In this document: one piece after another, positions 47,411 to 58,105 of the stretch
Layout of the letters: the number at the start of each line of letters is the position of its first letter
Position numbering within the stretch: the first letter of the stretch is position 1
Assembly: GCA_940671915.1 (NCBI GenBank)
Contig: CALNVZ010000174.1
Span: 74,077,831-74,141,830, forward strand
Source of the DNA: Paracentrotus lividus
Lineage: Eukaryota; Echinodermata; Echinoidea; Camarodonta; Echinidae
Length of the DNA: 64,000 bases
Direction: 5' to 3'
Notes under the pieces: generated by a model
Databases searched by the model: none
What the model was told of the DNA's origin: nothing
Seen by the model: only the letters and a program-made list of their open reading frames with translations
Made by a program: the position numbers and the translations under genes

Positions 47411-47875
47411 TAGGCCTTTCATTTAAATGTGATTTACAAACTATTATGGCAGTAAAATAATCAACGTTGAAAGTCTATTATTTGGTTTTATTCAGATCAT
47501 AGATCATAATCTGTTCACGTAGACAACGTAGGCAGTATTCCCAAAAATATTGATTTCGATTTTTACTCCAAAATTACCGCATGCGTGCCTGAAAATGTGT
47601 GTGTATTTTTGTGGAGGGTGTGCGGGTGTGTAAGTGTCTGGGTTGGTGGGTGTATGGTTTGCGTGTAACAGTGATCTGCATACTGGCGCGGATTCAGGAT
47701 TTTCCAAAGGGGGGGGGGGCAACTTGAAAAAAAAAATCTTGCAAGTGGAGCGAGCAAACGAGCGCGAAGCGCAAGTTTAAAACATTCCCCGATATATAGG
47801 CCTATACTGACCTAAAACGAGGAATATAAACAATTTCATTTTTACTCCTATGAAACAAAATAATGTATACTAGCA

Positions 47876-47908
<33 letters not shown>

Positions 47909-48230
47909 AAAGAAAATCGGAATATTTTAAACAAAACTTTAGTGGTTTGAATATGTATTTTAAATTACCACCATGAATACGATTATTACTCCCATTATAA
48001 TTACATCAGACGCTGCGAGCGCAAACTATGCCATTTAATTACCTGGAAGAATGGCATGTTATGCCAGAGGCGGTGGAACGAAGTTGAAAGTGGGGGTCGA
48101 GATTGAAAAGGGGCAATTGAGACCAGAGGCATAAAAAGAAATATATTCGGATGAATAGGGGGTGCGCCCCAAAAAATTGCATTTTAATTGATGCTTTTAA
48201 GAATGTGTTTGGTATTTCATTAATGAAAAA
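47411..48230. other. Intronic stretch with repeat fragments, no gene
   Basis: TGGCGCGGATTCAGGATTT followed by a G-tract (47683-47722) is an end of the GGATCCGCGCC repeat in inverted orientation. A long A-tract is at 47877-47906. No exon supported. Confidence 0.5.
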
Positions 48231-48495
48231 AAGCAAAGCGTGCGCGAAGTGCGAGCCGAAAATTTTTAGCTATTATTTGAGATAATTGTGCATTAATAGA
48301 CCCTATTTAGTATCCACGAGCGCGAAGCGTGAGATGAAAACTTTGAGGTAAAAATTTGAGTTATTTGGGGTTTTAAAAGATATATATGGAATAAAGAAAG
48401 GGGCATTTCTAGCCTAAAAATTGTAGTTAATCGTGTATCATAGACCCTATTTAGTATCCGCGAGCGCGAAGCGCGAGCTGAAAAATTTCATTGTG
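48231..48495. repeat. GAGCGCGAAGCGCGAGC tandem repeats
   Basis: Three units centred near 48240, 48320 and 48465, each with GCGCGAAGYGYGAGC and two with AGACCCTATTTAGTATCC. This is the opposite orientation of 30640-31010. Confidence 0.6.
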
Positions 48496-49050
48496 CATTA
48501 TATTAGAGATGGGCTATAAATGGGTCATGTTTCAAAACCAAGTTTGTGCTATCTTATTTCAATCAGCTCATTGTCCTGATCGATATGCCACCAATTTTAA
48601 GACAATCTGGTGAAAATTGAGAGGTTTTTCAAAATTTGAAAAAGCTGTAATTATTTTATTTCAAGGGCTTTAAAGATGATTCTGGTGTCTATTTATATGT
48701 TTCTCAGCCTGATAAATCCAATGGCAGTGTCAAAATTGCAAATAGTGGTGAAGAAAGTACTGAAGAGGGGGAATTATAGTTTTAACCCTTTAATTACCGG
48801 TTTGGCCGGTCTCTGAGGACACCCCTAGACAAATTGTTTTGCTCTATCAAAACCGCCGCGTTTTCAGTAATGCCATTTTATATATTTTTTCCTTGCAGAC
48901 GTACGGATCTATTGACACCGAGTCCATTGAAATCGATCATTCCACAAGATAATTATTTGGCCTTTCATGGCCAAAGGTCAAACCGAAATTTGAGATTTTC
49001 GTCATTTTGTGTACAAAACCAATGGCAAAGTCAGGTTTCCTATTTTACTC
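48496..49050. other. Intronic stretch without recognised gene
   Basis: No splice-bounded exon, repeat end or RNA gene identified. Confidence 0.45.
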
Positions 49051-49122
49051 TACAGTGCGTCCCAAAAAGAACTATACACTTTTGAAATGGCTGCCAAATA
49101 AAAAATATATAATTTTAGGTAA

Positions 49123-50585
49123 TGAAATTTACATGTATGGCATGGAAAGCTCATTATCCATGGAAATTGGGGTGCGCAGGAAAATTGCCCTACCAATTTG
49201 TATGAGGAAATTCATTTGGAGCTTATGGAATTGAGGATGATATGCAGAATTACTGATCAATTATGATGAGTTGGGGTTTGCTAAGTGAAATTTGTGGAAA
49301 TGGGGATTACAATTTCATGCATGAGTGAACAGGAATATGTATTTCCTATTGTTGCATTGTAACTTTCCAAGGTGTATTCAGTGGTGTGTTAGTGGTAGTC
49401 AGGATGGGGTGCAGAACAGGTGAGATGCAGGGTAATTTTTTGATCACTTTTGATGATCGTTTTCATCATCTTTTGGATTGTTTGAATGTCCAACATCAGC
49501 GACACTCTTCTTTTTTTTCTTCAACAAACAGGTTGTGCATCGAAAGAGGAGGAGGACACGTTGAGCATTGAACGTACAGACTTTTATTTTCATTTTGCAC
49601 TATCGGACTTTACCCCCTCATTTTTGTTTTGTTACAGGATGGATTGTAAAATCGAAAAGAACAAAATTCAACTGAAAAAAAGACTGACATGTTAATTTCA
49701 CAAATTTGTGTTACACTGTACCATAATCCTTGACAAAAGTCCAAACTGCTATTGGATAGTTGGTTAGTTGATCAATTGAGTTGATTAATTTATTGGACAA
49801 CAGTAAGACATGGTGATTGAAATAACTGTATGAAGATGATTGAAATAACTGTATGAAGATGATGTAATGCTTGATTGATTAGTTGAAACATTTGGAGACT
49901 GGTGCACTGTTGATTAAGTGATTGCTAGCTGGGTGTTGATTGTTTAATTTATGTGACTGATTGATTGATAGATTGATAGATTGTCATCAACCATCCCAAT
50001 TTGGGTAAATGTGAGTAGACCGGGATGCGGGAAGGTAGCCAATATATTTGGAGTAGAAACCAATGAATATGAATGGTCAAAAACACACCCATGCAAAAAA
50101 AAGAGAGATAGAGAGAGAGAGAGAGAGAGAGGGAGGGAGTCAGGGAGAGAGAGAAAGAAGAGAGAGAGAGAGAGGGATGAATACAAAGAGAGAGAGAGAG
50201 AGAGAAAGAGGAAAGGAGAGAAAAGGAAGAGAGAGATTAAACACACCACTGAAGGACCTCACTAAATATACCTTGGAAAGTTACAATGCAACAATAGAAA
50301 ATACATATTCCTGTTCACTCATGCATGAAATTGTAATCCCCAATTTCACAAATTTCACTTAGCAAACCCCAACTCATCATAATTGATCAGTAATTCTGCA
50401 TATCATCCTCAATTCCATAAGCTCTAAATGACTTTCCTCATACAAATTGGTAGGGCAATTCCTGCGCACCCTAATTTCCATACCCTTTACAAAAGTGAAC
50501 GCTGCTCATTCATGCATGACTTATTTCGGAGTTTTTGGTGTCATATGAAAGTTGGGACAATTAGCTTTCCATACATGTTAATTTC
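49123..50585. repeat. Long palindrome: arms 49123-49400 and 50270-50585
   Basis: The arms are inverted copies carrying GGTAGGGCAATT, AATTGATCAGTAATTCTGC, AGCAAACCCCAACTCATC and TTCACTCATGCATGAAATTG. The right arm also contains a ~55 bp extra piece near 50490-50545. The spacer holds (GATT)n and (GA)n repeats. Confidence 0.75.
50098..50235. repeat. GA microsatellite
   Basis: Long interrupted (GA)n; the Arg/Glu-rich and Ser/Leu-rich frames over it are artefacts. Confidence 0.95.
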
Positions 50586-50988
50586 ATCATATTGTAGGTG
50601 AATTCTAAGAATCAAAAATATTTTTATTTCAACATAACGAACATATCCTACTGAGAAGAATGCTACCAAATTTTTGCAATTTACTTTAGTAATAGTCACT
50701 TTAGAGGTGAAAGAATGAGCGCTTGCACACGGCTCTATTAGCTATAGAAGTCGCCATACAGCGTGTATTGGTTTACTTAATTCTGATTGTAATACCTTGC
50801 AACGATTGAAGGAGAGGCTGTAATCACGGACTACGCCCACCCCCTTTCATAAAACAAAAATTTAACAGGTTTAAAACCTTCGCAGAGAGAAAAGAGAGAG
50901 CCGGGGGGGGGGCGGGGGGGGGGGCGTCGGGGCGTCTGTAGAGGTCAGAAACTCTTGGCAGCCCAAAACACACGTTAATAAGGATCAT

Positions 50989-51019
50989 GATTTGATTTGA
51001 TTTGATTTGATTTGATTTA
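50989..51019 (-). repeat. (TTTGA)n 3' tail of the CR1/L2-type retrotransposon
   Basis: Five or more GATTT units at the 3' end of the - strand element; CR1/L2 elements end in short tandem repeats rather than poly-A. Confidence 0.75.
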
Positions 51020-53284
51020 ATTCGTCGAGTGAAAATTTATGATAGAAAAGAAAGAAACATCGACAAGGATAGCCCATGAAAGCCGAAAAGGCTTATTTAC
51101 AATGGCATGAATGGGGTCCTTTCTAGTGAAACGTAGGAAATATATGACATAATGAGAACAAAATATAATAACTAAATTATTACATACATATAACAACAGA
51201 TAATAATACAAAAGATGAACGAATCCACCAACAAAAATTTTACTAAATATTAATACATTCAAGCAAATTATAGTTTAACATAATTGTACTCTATAAAAAC
51301 AATGATTTATTGTGACTAAGCTGTTATCTGCATGTTATGCTAGTTTCCTGTTTTAGGTGTTGCTTTAATACACTCTTGAAATTGATAAACTTCTTAATAG
51401 CTTTTACATGATTTGGAAGAGAATTCCAGCATTGGATACCATAAAAATAAAAAGTGTTTCCTGTATATCCTTCACGATTAGGTAAAACGAAATTAAAATG
51501 ACTATTTCTAGTTACGTGTTCATGGATATTTGAGACACGAGTGAAATTATTAGCTGTATAATGATCTAAAGTATCTGAGTAGAATATTTTATGCACATGG
51601 TGCAACACTAATTGTTTAGACCTTTGATCTACATAGAGTAAACCTGCTTCTTCAAGTTCATTACTACCGACATGTGTTCTTGGGCCTAAAACGTTAATGA
51701 ATCTTACAACCTTATTCTGAATTATCCTTAATTTTTTCTTATCAGGCTTGCCCAGACTTCTGAACCAAGCTGCATTGGCATAGTCAAACAGGCATTGAAT
51801 TAAAGCAAAACATAGAATTCATCTTGATTTTGTATTCATACATTAAAATTTTTAACGAGGATTAGACTTTTTAGCAATTGAGTCTACCAATCCTGTCCAT
51901 GATAAATCACTTGTTAAATCTTTTCCTAAGTATTTTACTGAATCTTTTCTTACAATCACCTGATTATTATAGGTTACCTTGAAATCATGTGCATGTTTCA
52001 ACTTTCCCTTTGAACAAAATAAAATGCTTTCTGTTTTCCCAACATGTAAACTGAGCTTATTGTCGGTCATCAATGCAATTTGCAAGTTCTGTACTAAGCT
52101 TTTCTCCAATCGTCTTAGAGTTAGTGTCTGAATATAGTAAAACGCTATCGTCAGCATATAAAAGTAATTTAGAACCGTTAACACAAGAACAAATATCATT
52201 AATATAACACATAAAAAGAATAGGGCCTAAAATGCTTCCCTGTGGAACTCCGCATTTAATAGGCAGGGAATCAGATAATACCTTTTGCATAGTTACCACT
52301 TGATGACGATTAGTTAAACAAGATTTGAACCATTTGACACATGAAGAATCCAAACCCCATGACCTCTAATTTCTTTAAAATTATGCTATGATTAACAGTA
52401 TCAAAGGCTTTTTGTAAGTCCAGAAGAACCATTCCAACAAAGCGCCCTTGAGAAACTTCATTCGTAATAAAATCCGACAAATGTATTAAACAGGTTTCAG
52501 TTGAGTATCCATTACGAAAACCGGATTGAAATTCATAAATTAACTTTTTTTTCTTGAAAGTATTTCTCTATTTGTGCATGAACAGATTTTTCCAAAATTT
52601 TTGAGAAAACACTTAAAACGCTGATAGGCCTATAGTTGCCAAAATCAGTTTTATCTTTCTTTTTATGAAGAGGAGTTACCTTCGCAATTTTCATGTCGTC
52701 GGGAAAAGTAGAGGACATAAGAGATACATTTATGATATAACTTAATGATTCATACAGAATTCTTGCCCCGTCTTTTAAAAATCTTGCTGGTATCATATCC
52801 AGCCCAGTACTTTTAGAAATTTTCAGTTTTTTTAATTCATCCAAAACAAACTTTGCACTAACGGGGGAAAATGAAAACTATCTTTCGAGATTCCTTTCTC
52901 GTCATAATATGATATGATATTTGTTGGTTTTTAATGGTAATTTATTAACTAACTTGTCTGCTACAGTCGTAAAATAATGATTAAACTCATTTGCAATTTT
53001 AGTTTTATCATGACTTAATTCTCCCTGTACATTAATGACTGTCTCTTGAGTAGTTTTCCCTTTTCCTTTTAGACCTAAACCCTTCAAATTCTTCCATAAT
53101 TTTCATGTTTGTTTTCCTCAATTTGATTTTGAAAATATTCAACTTTAGCTCTTTTTACCTTTCTTTGTACCAGATTCCTTAGAACATTGTATTTTCTTTT
53201 GAGCTCCAAATTGCTATTATCCTTTTTCATATTCATGTAAGCTACGTTTCTTTCCTTAATTAACATGATAATTTCATTATTCAT
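51020..53284 (-). pseudogene. Reverse transcriptase part of a CR1/L2-type retrotransposon
   Basis: In order on the - strand: the RNLVQRKVKRAKVEYF linker, STGLDMIPARFLKD, KIAKVTPLHKKKDKTDFGNYR, SVFSKILEKSVHAQIEKYF, an FQSGFRNGYSTETCLIHL stretch, VLLDLQKAFDTVNHSIIL, CGVPQGSILGPILF, LLLYADDSVLL (the catalytic YADD box), KTESILFCSKGKL, DSVKYLGKDLTSDLSW, and a C-terminal CWNSLPNHVKAIKKF region. Catalytic residues survive, but several frameshifts (for example near 53280, 53085, 52535 and 52340) prevent one continuous protein. It would copy the element's RNA at a nicked target. Confidence 0.85.
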
Positions 53285-54545
53285 CCATTTTTTCAGTTCT
53301 TTGCTTAATCCTTACATCTTTCAAAGGTGCACTCATATTAACTAATGATAAAAATATAGTCTTAAAATTCTCCCATGCCATATTTACTTCATTACATTCT
53401 GTTATTTTAGACCAGTCGACTCTGGATAAATTTAAGTTGAAATCATCTACATTATAACTTTTCATGCTCCTAATGGATATAGATCTGTGGTGCCCAAACA
53501 CGGGCCTAATAATCTTTCTTGTGCAATAAATTAAAGAATGGTCGCTTATACCAAGATCAATAACACCACTTTGGCTATTATGATCTACTTTACTACTTAA
53601 TACGTGGTCTATTAACGAGGAGGTTGTCTGAGTTGTGCGAGTAGGCAGATTTATAAGTTGCTTAAAACCATTCAAATTCAATACATTCTCATATTTTTTG
53701 GATAATGGGGACTTTCTTAAAAGGCAAATATTCATGTCACCCAAAACTATAACTTCATCATCTTTAATTGTTAATTTTTCTAAAGTGTCAGACAGTGATT
53801 CAATAAAATTATGGTGTTTAGGGGGTCTGTAAAGAGCATCCACTATAATGCGTTTTGTCCGAGGCAATAAAATATTTATCCACAATGATTCATTACTTTC
53901 TGAAACCAAATCATCTCTTATATTAAATGCAAGGTCATTTTTTATGTAGAGGCAAACGCCACCTCCTTGCCCAAATGTACAATCTCAACATAAAATATTA
54001 TATCCGTCAATAAAGACTTCTTCATCGTTTACAGACGAATTTAACCACGTTTCAGTTAACGCAATAATAGATATTCTACGTTTAGTAAAGAGAAGTCGAA
54101 GTTCTGAAATTTTATTCAGGACCGATCTAATATTTAAATGAACAAAATGCAACCCTTTTCCTTCGAACTTGTTATCAAACCCCTCATAAAGTGATGTTTT
54201 ATCAATTGTTGAAGTATCAAAAACAGAATCAAGTGGAGTCATGTGCGTTTTGATATGAACAACATTTCTTGTAATGGATGGTATGAATAGTGAATCACAA
54301 AAATGAGGGAGAGAACAATTTAAACAATTCCAAATTTCATTTGGGTTTTGATACAGTCTCGTGTATTCTCGTGCACTTATGGCTTCACACTTTGTATAGT
54401 GCCACTTTTGGCAAGTGGAACAAAAAAGGCCAGTCTGGTTTTTCTTTACAGGTTTTTCACATTTTTTACACGGAAATTTATAATTTGGGCCGGGGTTAGT
54501 CACCAGACAATAACAAGACATAAAAAACATGGTTACTAGTTTGAA
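53277..54545 (-). pseudogene. PHD finger and AP-endonuclease part of the CR1/L2-type element, with 2A-like start
   Basis: 54530 downward: MFFMSCYC, NPGPNY, then a PHD-type zinc finger (CKKC, CSTC, WHYTKC, WNCLNC). After a linker come HLNIRSVLNKISELRLLF and ALTETWLN, the start of the APE-type endonuclease with its catalytic Glu. One in-frame TGA (near 53982) follows YNILC. The frame then continues with a CTFGQGGGVCLYIKN stretch, DALYRPPKHHNF, LGDMNICLL and LIDHVLSS, and ends with DLGISDHSLIYC, the catalytic SDH. The endonuclease nicks target DNA to prime reverse transcription. The element is nearly full length but inactive. Confidence 0.85.
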
Positions 54546-55290
54546 TTAATTCTAGTTGAAAAGTTGCTACTGAGTTATGATAGTATAAAATAGGGGCACG
54601 GAAATATTCTAGTCGCTTTAGTGAGGGACACATTCAGTTTTATCTGATCCTTCCCACCCCCTCTCTCTCTCTCTCCCCTTGTCTCTCTACTTGACTTTCC
54701 AGAAGTTTGATGAAATACTTAAAACCTTAAAACTGACCTATGATTCCAAGTATATTATAATTACAGCGTGTTTTAAGCCTTTTCTACGACCCACCCCGAA
54801 ATATGTATCCGAATGTCATCAAACACCCGCAAAAGGCCTTCAGGGGCGACACCTGTAATTATGACCTCATAGAGACTTCGTGTTAATTTTGAGGTTTGAT
54901 AAATTTATATAAAATCAGCCTTAAATTCACTCGGTGATTGGTCATGTGGAACGGATAGACAAATTATTCCTCCTTTCTAATTTAGCCAAGAAACTAGCTG
55001 CTCACCGGGTTATTTTAAAAATAAATCGATATAGCGCTCCCTCATGCCGAAACTGACTCAATTGGCAGTCAAAAGTAAGAATTTGATATCAAACCTTGCG
55101 CTTCTAATATAGTGCCAAGCCTTAACATTGATTTCTTCCCAGTTTTAGCATACGAAGCTTAATGATTGCCCTTCCTATAACCATTCTTAAATGTGAATCA
55201 TATGCCCACATTTTTGTCTATCAGCTGTTCAAAGTTACACAATTTTCGGAAGGGTTGGGTCAAATGAATATTTTTCGCTCTCTGTCGGTA
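54546..55290. other. Part of the 49053-55379 element, no gene
   Basis: AT-rich with a CT-rich patch at 54658-54690. No coding signal. GGCGTGTGTGACC near 55295 is a half-match to the dyad motif downstream. Confidence 0.5.
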
Positions 55291-55419
55291 ATTAGGCGTG
55301 TGTGACCATTACCCTAAAATCATATATTTTTTATTTGGCAGCCATTTCAAAAGTGTATAGTTCTTTTTGGGACGCACTGTATAAATCACAGGTAAATCGT
55401 TCTGTAGACTGCTTTTGGG

Positions 55420-56570
55420 CGATTCTTTGAAAAGTGAACCTTTTTTGGAAAAAATAAAGTTTGTCCTTTTTGTTTTCAAGCTACACATTCATGTAGAGCA
55501 TTGTCTGAAGTTTCATGAAATGCATATTTTATCTAAATTTTACAAATTTTTCATGCTCATTTGCATAAATTAACATGCAAAAAATTTGAATGGAAAAAAA
55601 ATGGCACGTACAATTATCATTTGTTTGACCCTGACTTATTGTATATGCTGGTCTCCTTACTTGATTATTGTCATTATACCCTTGTTTAACTTCATTCCTT
55701 TAAATTTAAATGAAAAATAATGGTGTTGAATTGATTGTTTTAATAAATTAACTAAAGAAATTAATTGCCATCAAATGTCACACACGTGACCCCAAAACAC
55801 GAAAAGTAATGCCCCCCGAAACCATGGTTCTATATTATTACAATTTTTTCTCCAAAGCTAGATATAATGTGCCTTGCATCTCACCAAATATGAAGCATGA
55901 TAGCTGATAATTTAGTTGTTAATTAACTTTGGAAATTGTCACACACGTGACCCACGGTCACGGATGTGTGACCAACTATGTCATGCCTTTAAAAAAAAAG
56001 GACCAGGCTATTCGGCATTCTTTGAAAAGTGAACCTTTTGGGACAAATAAATTCTGCTTTTGATTTTAAGCTGCATATTCAAATAGAGCATGTCTGAAGT
56101 TCATGAACTGATGTTTTTCTGTGATTTTTGCAATTGTTCATGGCTCATTTGCATAACAAATTAAACAATGATAAATTAAATGGAAAAAAACGTAAATGAT
56201 ATATCATTTTTTAACCCTGACTGGAATGGATATGCTGACTTCCTTATTTGGATTACTGTCATTTATATTGTTATTCTACTATATCCTTTATCTAACCCCC
56301 AAAATAAGTTTGTAAATTGAATTATCAACCCTGGAAATTAATTGCCCTCAAAAGTCACACACAAGTCAACCAGAAAACACAAAAAGTTTATGCCCGTCTT
56401 AACCATGCTCATCTGTATATTATAATTATTTCTTCAAAGCTAGATTTAAAGTACCTCGCATTCACTAAATATGAATCCATGACAGTTTTAATTGAATATA
56501 TAATTAGCAAACAAATTGTCACACACGGACCCGCTGGGTGGGGGCTCATAAATTTGATATTATTTCACTT
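55420..56570. repeat. Two diverged tandem units of ~570 bp
   Basis: Unit 1 (about 55420-56005) and unit 2 (about 56015-56570) share TTCTTTGAAAAGTGAACCTTTT, a TTTGCATAA region, CCCTGACT, TGTCATTTATA-like text, CAAAGCTAGAT and paired GTCACACAC motifs in the same order. Divergence is high, so the duplication is old. No open frame with domain features. Confidence 0.7.
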
Positions 56571-57620
56571 TCAGGTGAAATTATTTATTTTAGCATTATT
56601 ATGCTCCCAAATGGTTCGCAATAATTTTGCGAAAAAAAACAACAAACAAAAGAAACAAACAACAAACAAACAAAAGGTCGAAAAACAAGGAAATACTAAG
56701 AAATTCATAAAACAATGAAATAACATAAGGAATTTATTCGATACCAATATTTTTTCCAAATACACTTGTAGGATCCTATAGAAGATTATTGCAAACACAA
56801 ATTAGCATTCTAGAAGCTGTAGGTCTTGTCAATTCCGCACCACAAAAATTATGACTTCATGCAAATGCAGTAAATTAGCCATAATTAATTCAATAAAATA
56901 AAATATTATATTTATGTGGAAAATTAACAGTGCTTCTTGTAGTTACATCTCAACACTCACCCATCGTCGGCAAATTTTCGGGCCGCTCCCGCTGCGATTC
57001 AACGGCAAGACTTGCTAAGGGGGCATCATGGCCCCCTCCCTACCCGCCCCCGCCCCCAGTCTTAACAGCTACCAAAACACCCCCATTGAACTGACTAGGA
57101 GCTCATAAAAAATTACCACATGCGGATATAGTTAATATGCTCAAAATGTACATTTATGCATAATACATTAATATATTCATTTCTTGTACAATTGCCATAG
57201 GTCACACACGTGACCCACTAAATGTCACACACGTGACCCGACATCACGATATAAAATAATAGATAAAAAAAGAAAATTTCAGAGATGACTCCTATTCAGT
57301 GTATTTTTGGTTAACAGGTCCATAATGCATATCTCCACACAGCAATAAGAACATTTCATCATTTTTAAACTCACAGGAATTTCAAAATGAAATTGAACTT
57401 TTAAAAATCATGCCTTCTGTGAAGTCACACACGTGACCACTTTCTTTTTGACCTCATGACTTGAACATCACCATATTGTAAATTCACAAAAATATTTAAC
57501 AAATGAAGCCAACCAAAATAATTAGCATCGATATAAACATTAAATCAGTAATTTTTAAAATTGTTAGAGTTATAGCCAATTAAAGTCAAGATTTTGCATA
57601 ATTTCGGTCACACACGTGAC
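55777..57620. promoter_or_regulatory. Array of GTCACACACGTGAC dyads
   Basis: Six exact copies at 55777, 55938, 57201, 57224, 57424 and 57607. Degenerate copies are at 56354 (..CAAGTC) and 56518 (..CGGAC), and reverse half-copies near 55295 and 55964. The motif is an inverted repeat, GTCAC-ACAC-GTGAC, containing the E-box CACGTG. Every perfect copy has the same orientation. Spacing is irregular and the flanks are diverged, so the motif seems more conserved than its surroundings. Possible protein-binding array; function unknown. Confidence 0.5.
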
Positions 57621-57969
57621 CAAGAATGGTCCTTTTATTGTTCATTGAGAATAAAACTAAATCTAAATGAAGGCCTGAAGTATTAAAATTCCTAAAACAA
57701 TGGAAAACATAGATATATACATGTAAGAATAAAAGCAATACAATACATACGAAATTCATAAAATAATGAAATACATAAGAATAATTATAGATGTAGATAC
57801 TTCAAATCATTTAGTCAGACATGATTTTGAGTAGATGAACGAGGTACCAGCAGCTGAGTATTGGAAAACATGAAAAAGAACCCCACATTTACCAAACTAA
57901 ACATCTGGCAGTGCATCTCTGCTGCATAAGGCCCCTACAGCCGGGGGCGTCCAAAATGAGTGCCCATTT

Positions 57970-58105
57970 TACAAAAAATTCTATTTTGAATAAAAATAGC
58001 AGAATTCATTTTCTAAACACACTAACTTTGATGTCAAAATAAAGAGTATTAAATTGTCATAACGCTTGTGCTATTTTGAAATCAGACTGAAATCGAAAAC
58101 AGAGA
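57970..58105. repeat. Left arm of an inverted repeat around the - GGCCCG element
   Basis: Inverted match to about 61678-61800: AAATAGCAGAAT, TTTTCTAAACACACTAA, TGATGTCAAAATAAAGAGTA, and TTTTGAAATCAGACTGAAATC. The GGCCCG element with a later foldback lies between the arms. Confidence 0.7.

Larger units (their letters stand above)
49053..55379. mobile_element. CAGTGCGTCCCAAAAAGAAC inverted-end element, nested
   Basis: Left end CAGTGCGTCCCAAAAAGAAC and right end its exact complement, TA outside each (49051-49052, 55380-55381). The inverted match runs for about 75 bp through TATACACTTTTGAAATGGC and CAAATAAAAAATATAT. Such ends are typical of mariner-like elements. The interior holds inverted arms (49123-49400 against 50270-50585), a GA microsatellite and a CR1/L2-type retrotransposon of about 3.55 kb. 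No DDE transposase seen; non-autonomous. Confidence 0.75.

Noticed and set aside
49944..50362. Arg/Glu-rich and Ser/Leu-rich frames on both strands
   Set aside because: Translation of the GA microsatellite.
55777..57620. CRISPR-like array
   Set aside because: Eukaryotic context, 14 bp dyads at irregular spacing with no uniform spacers.
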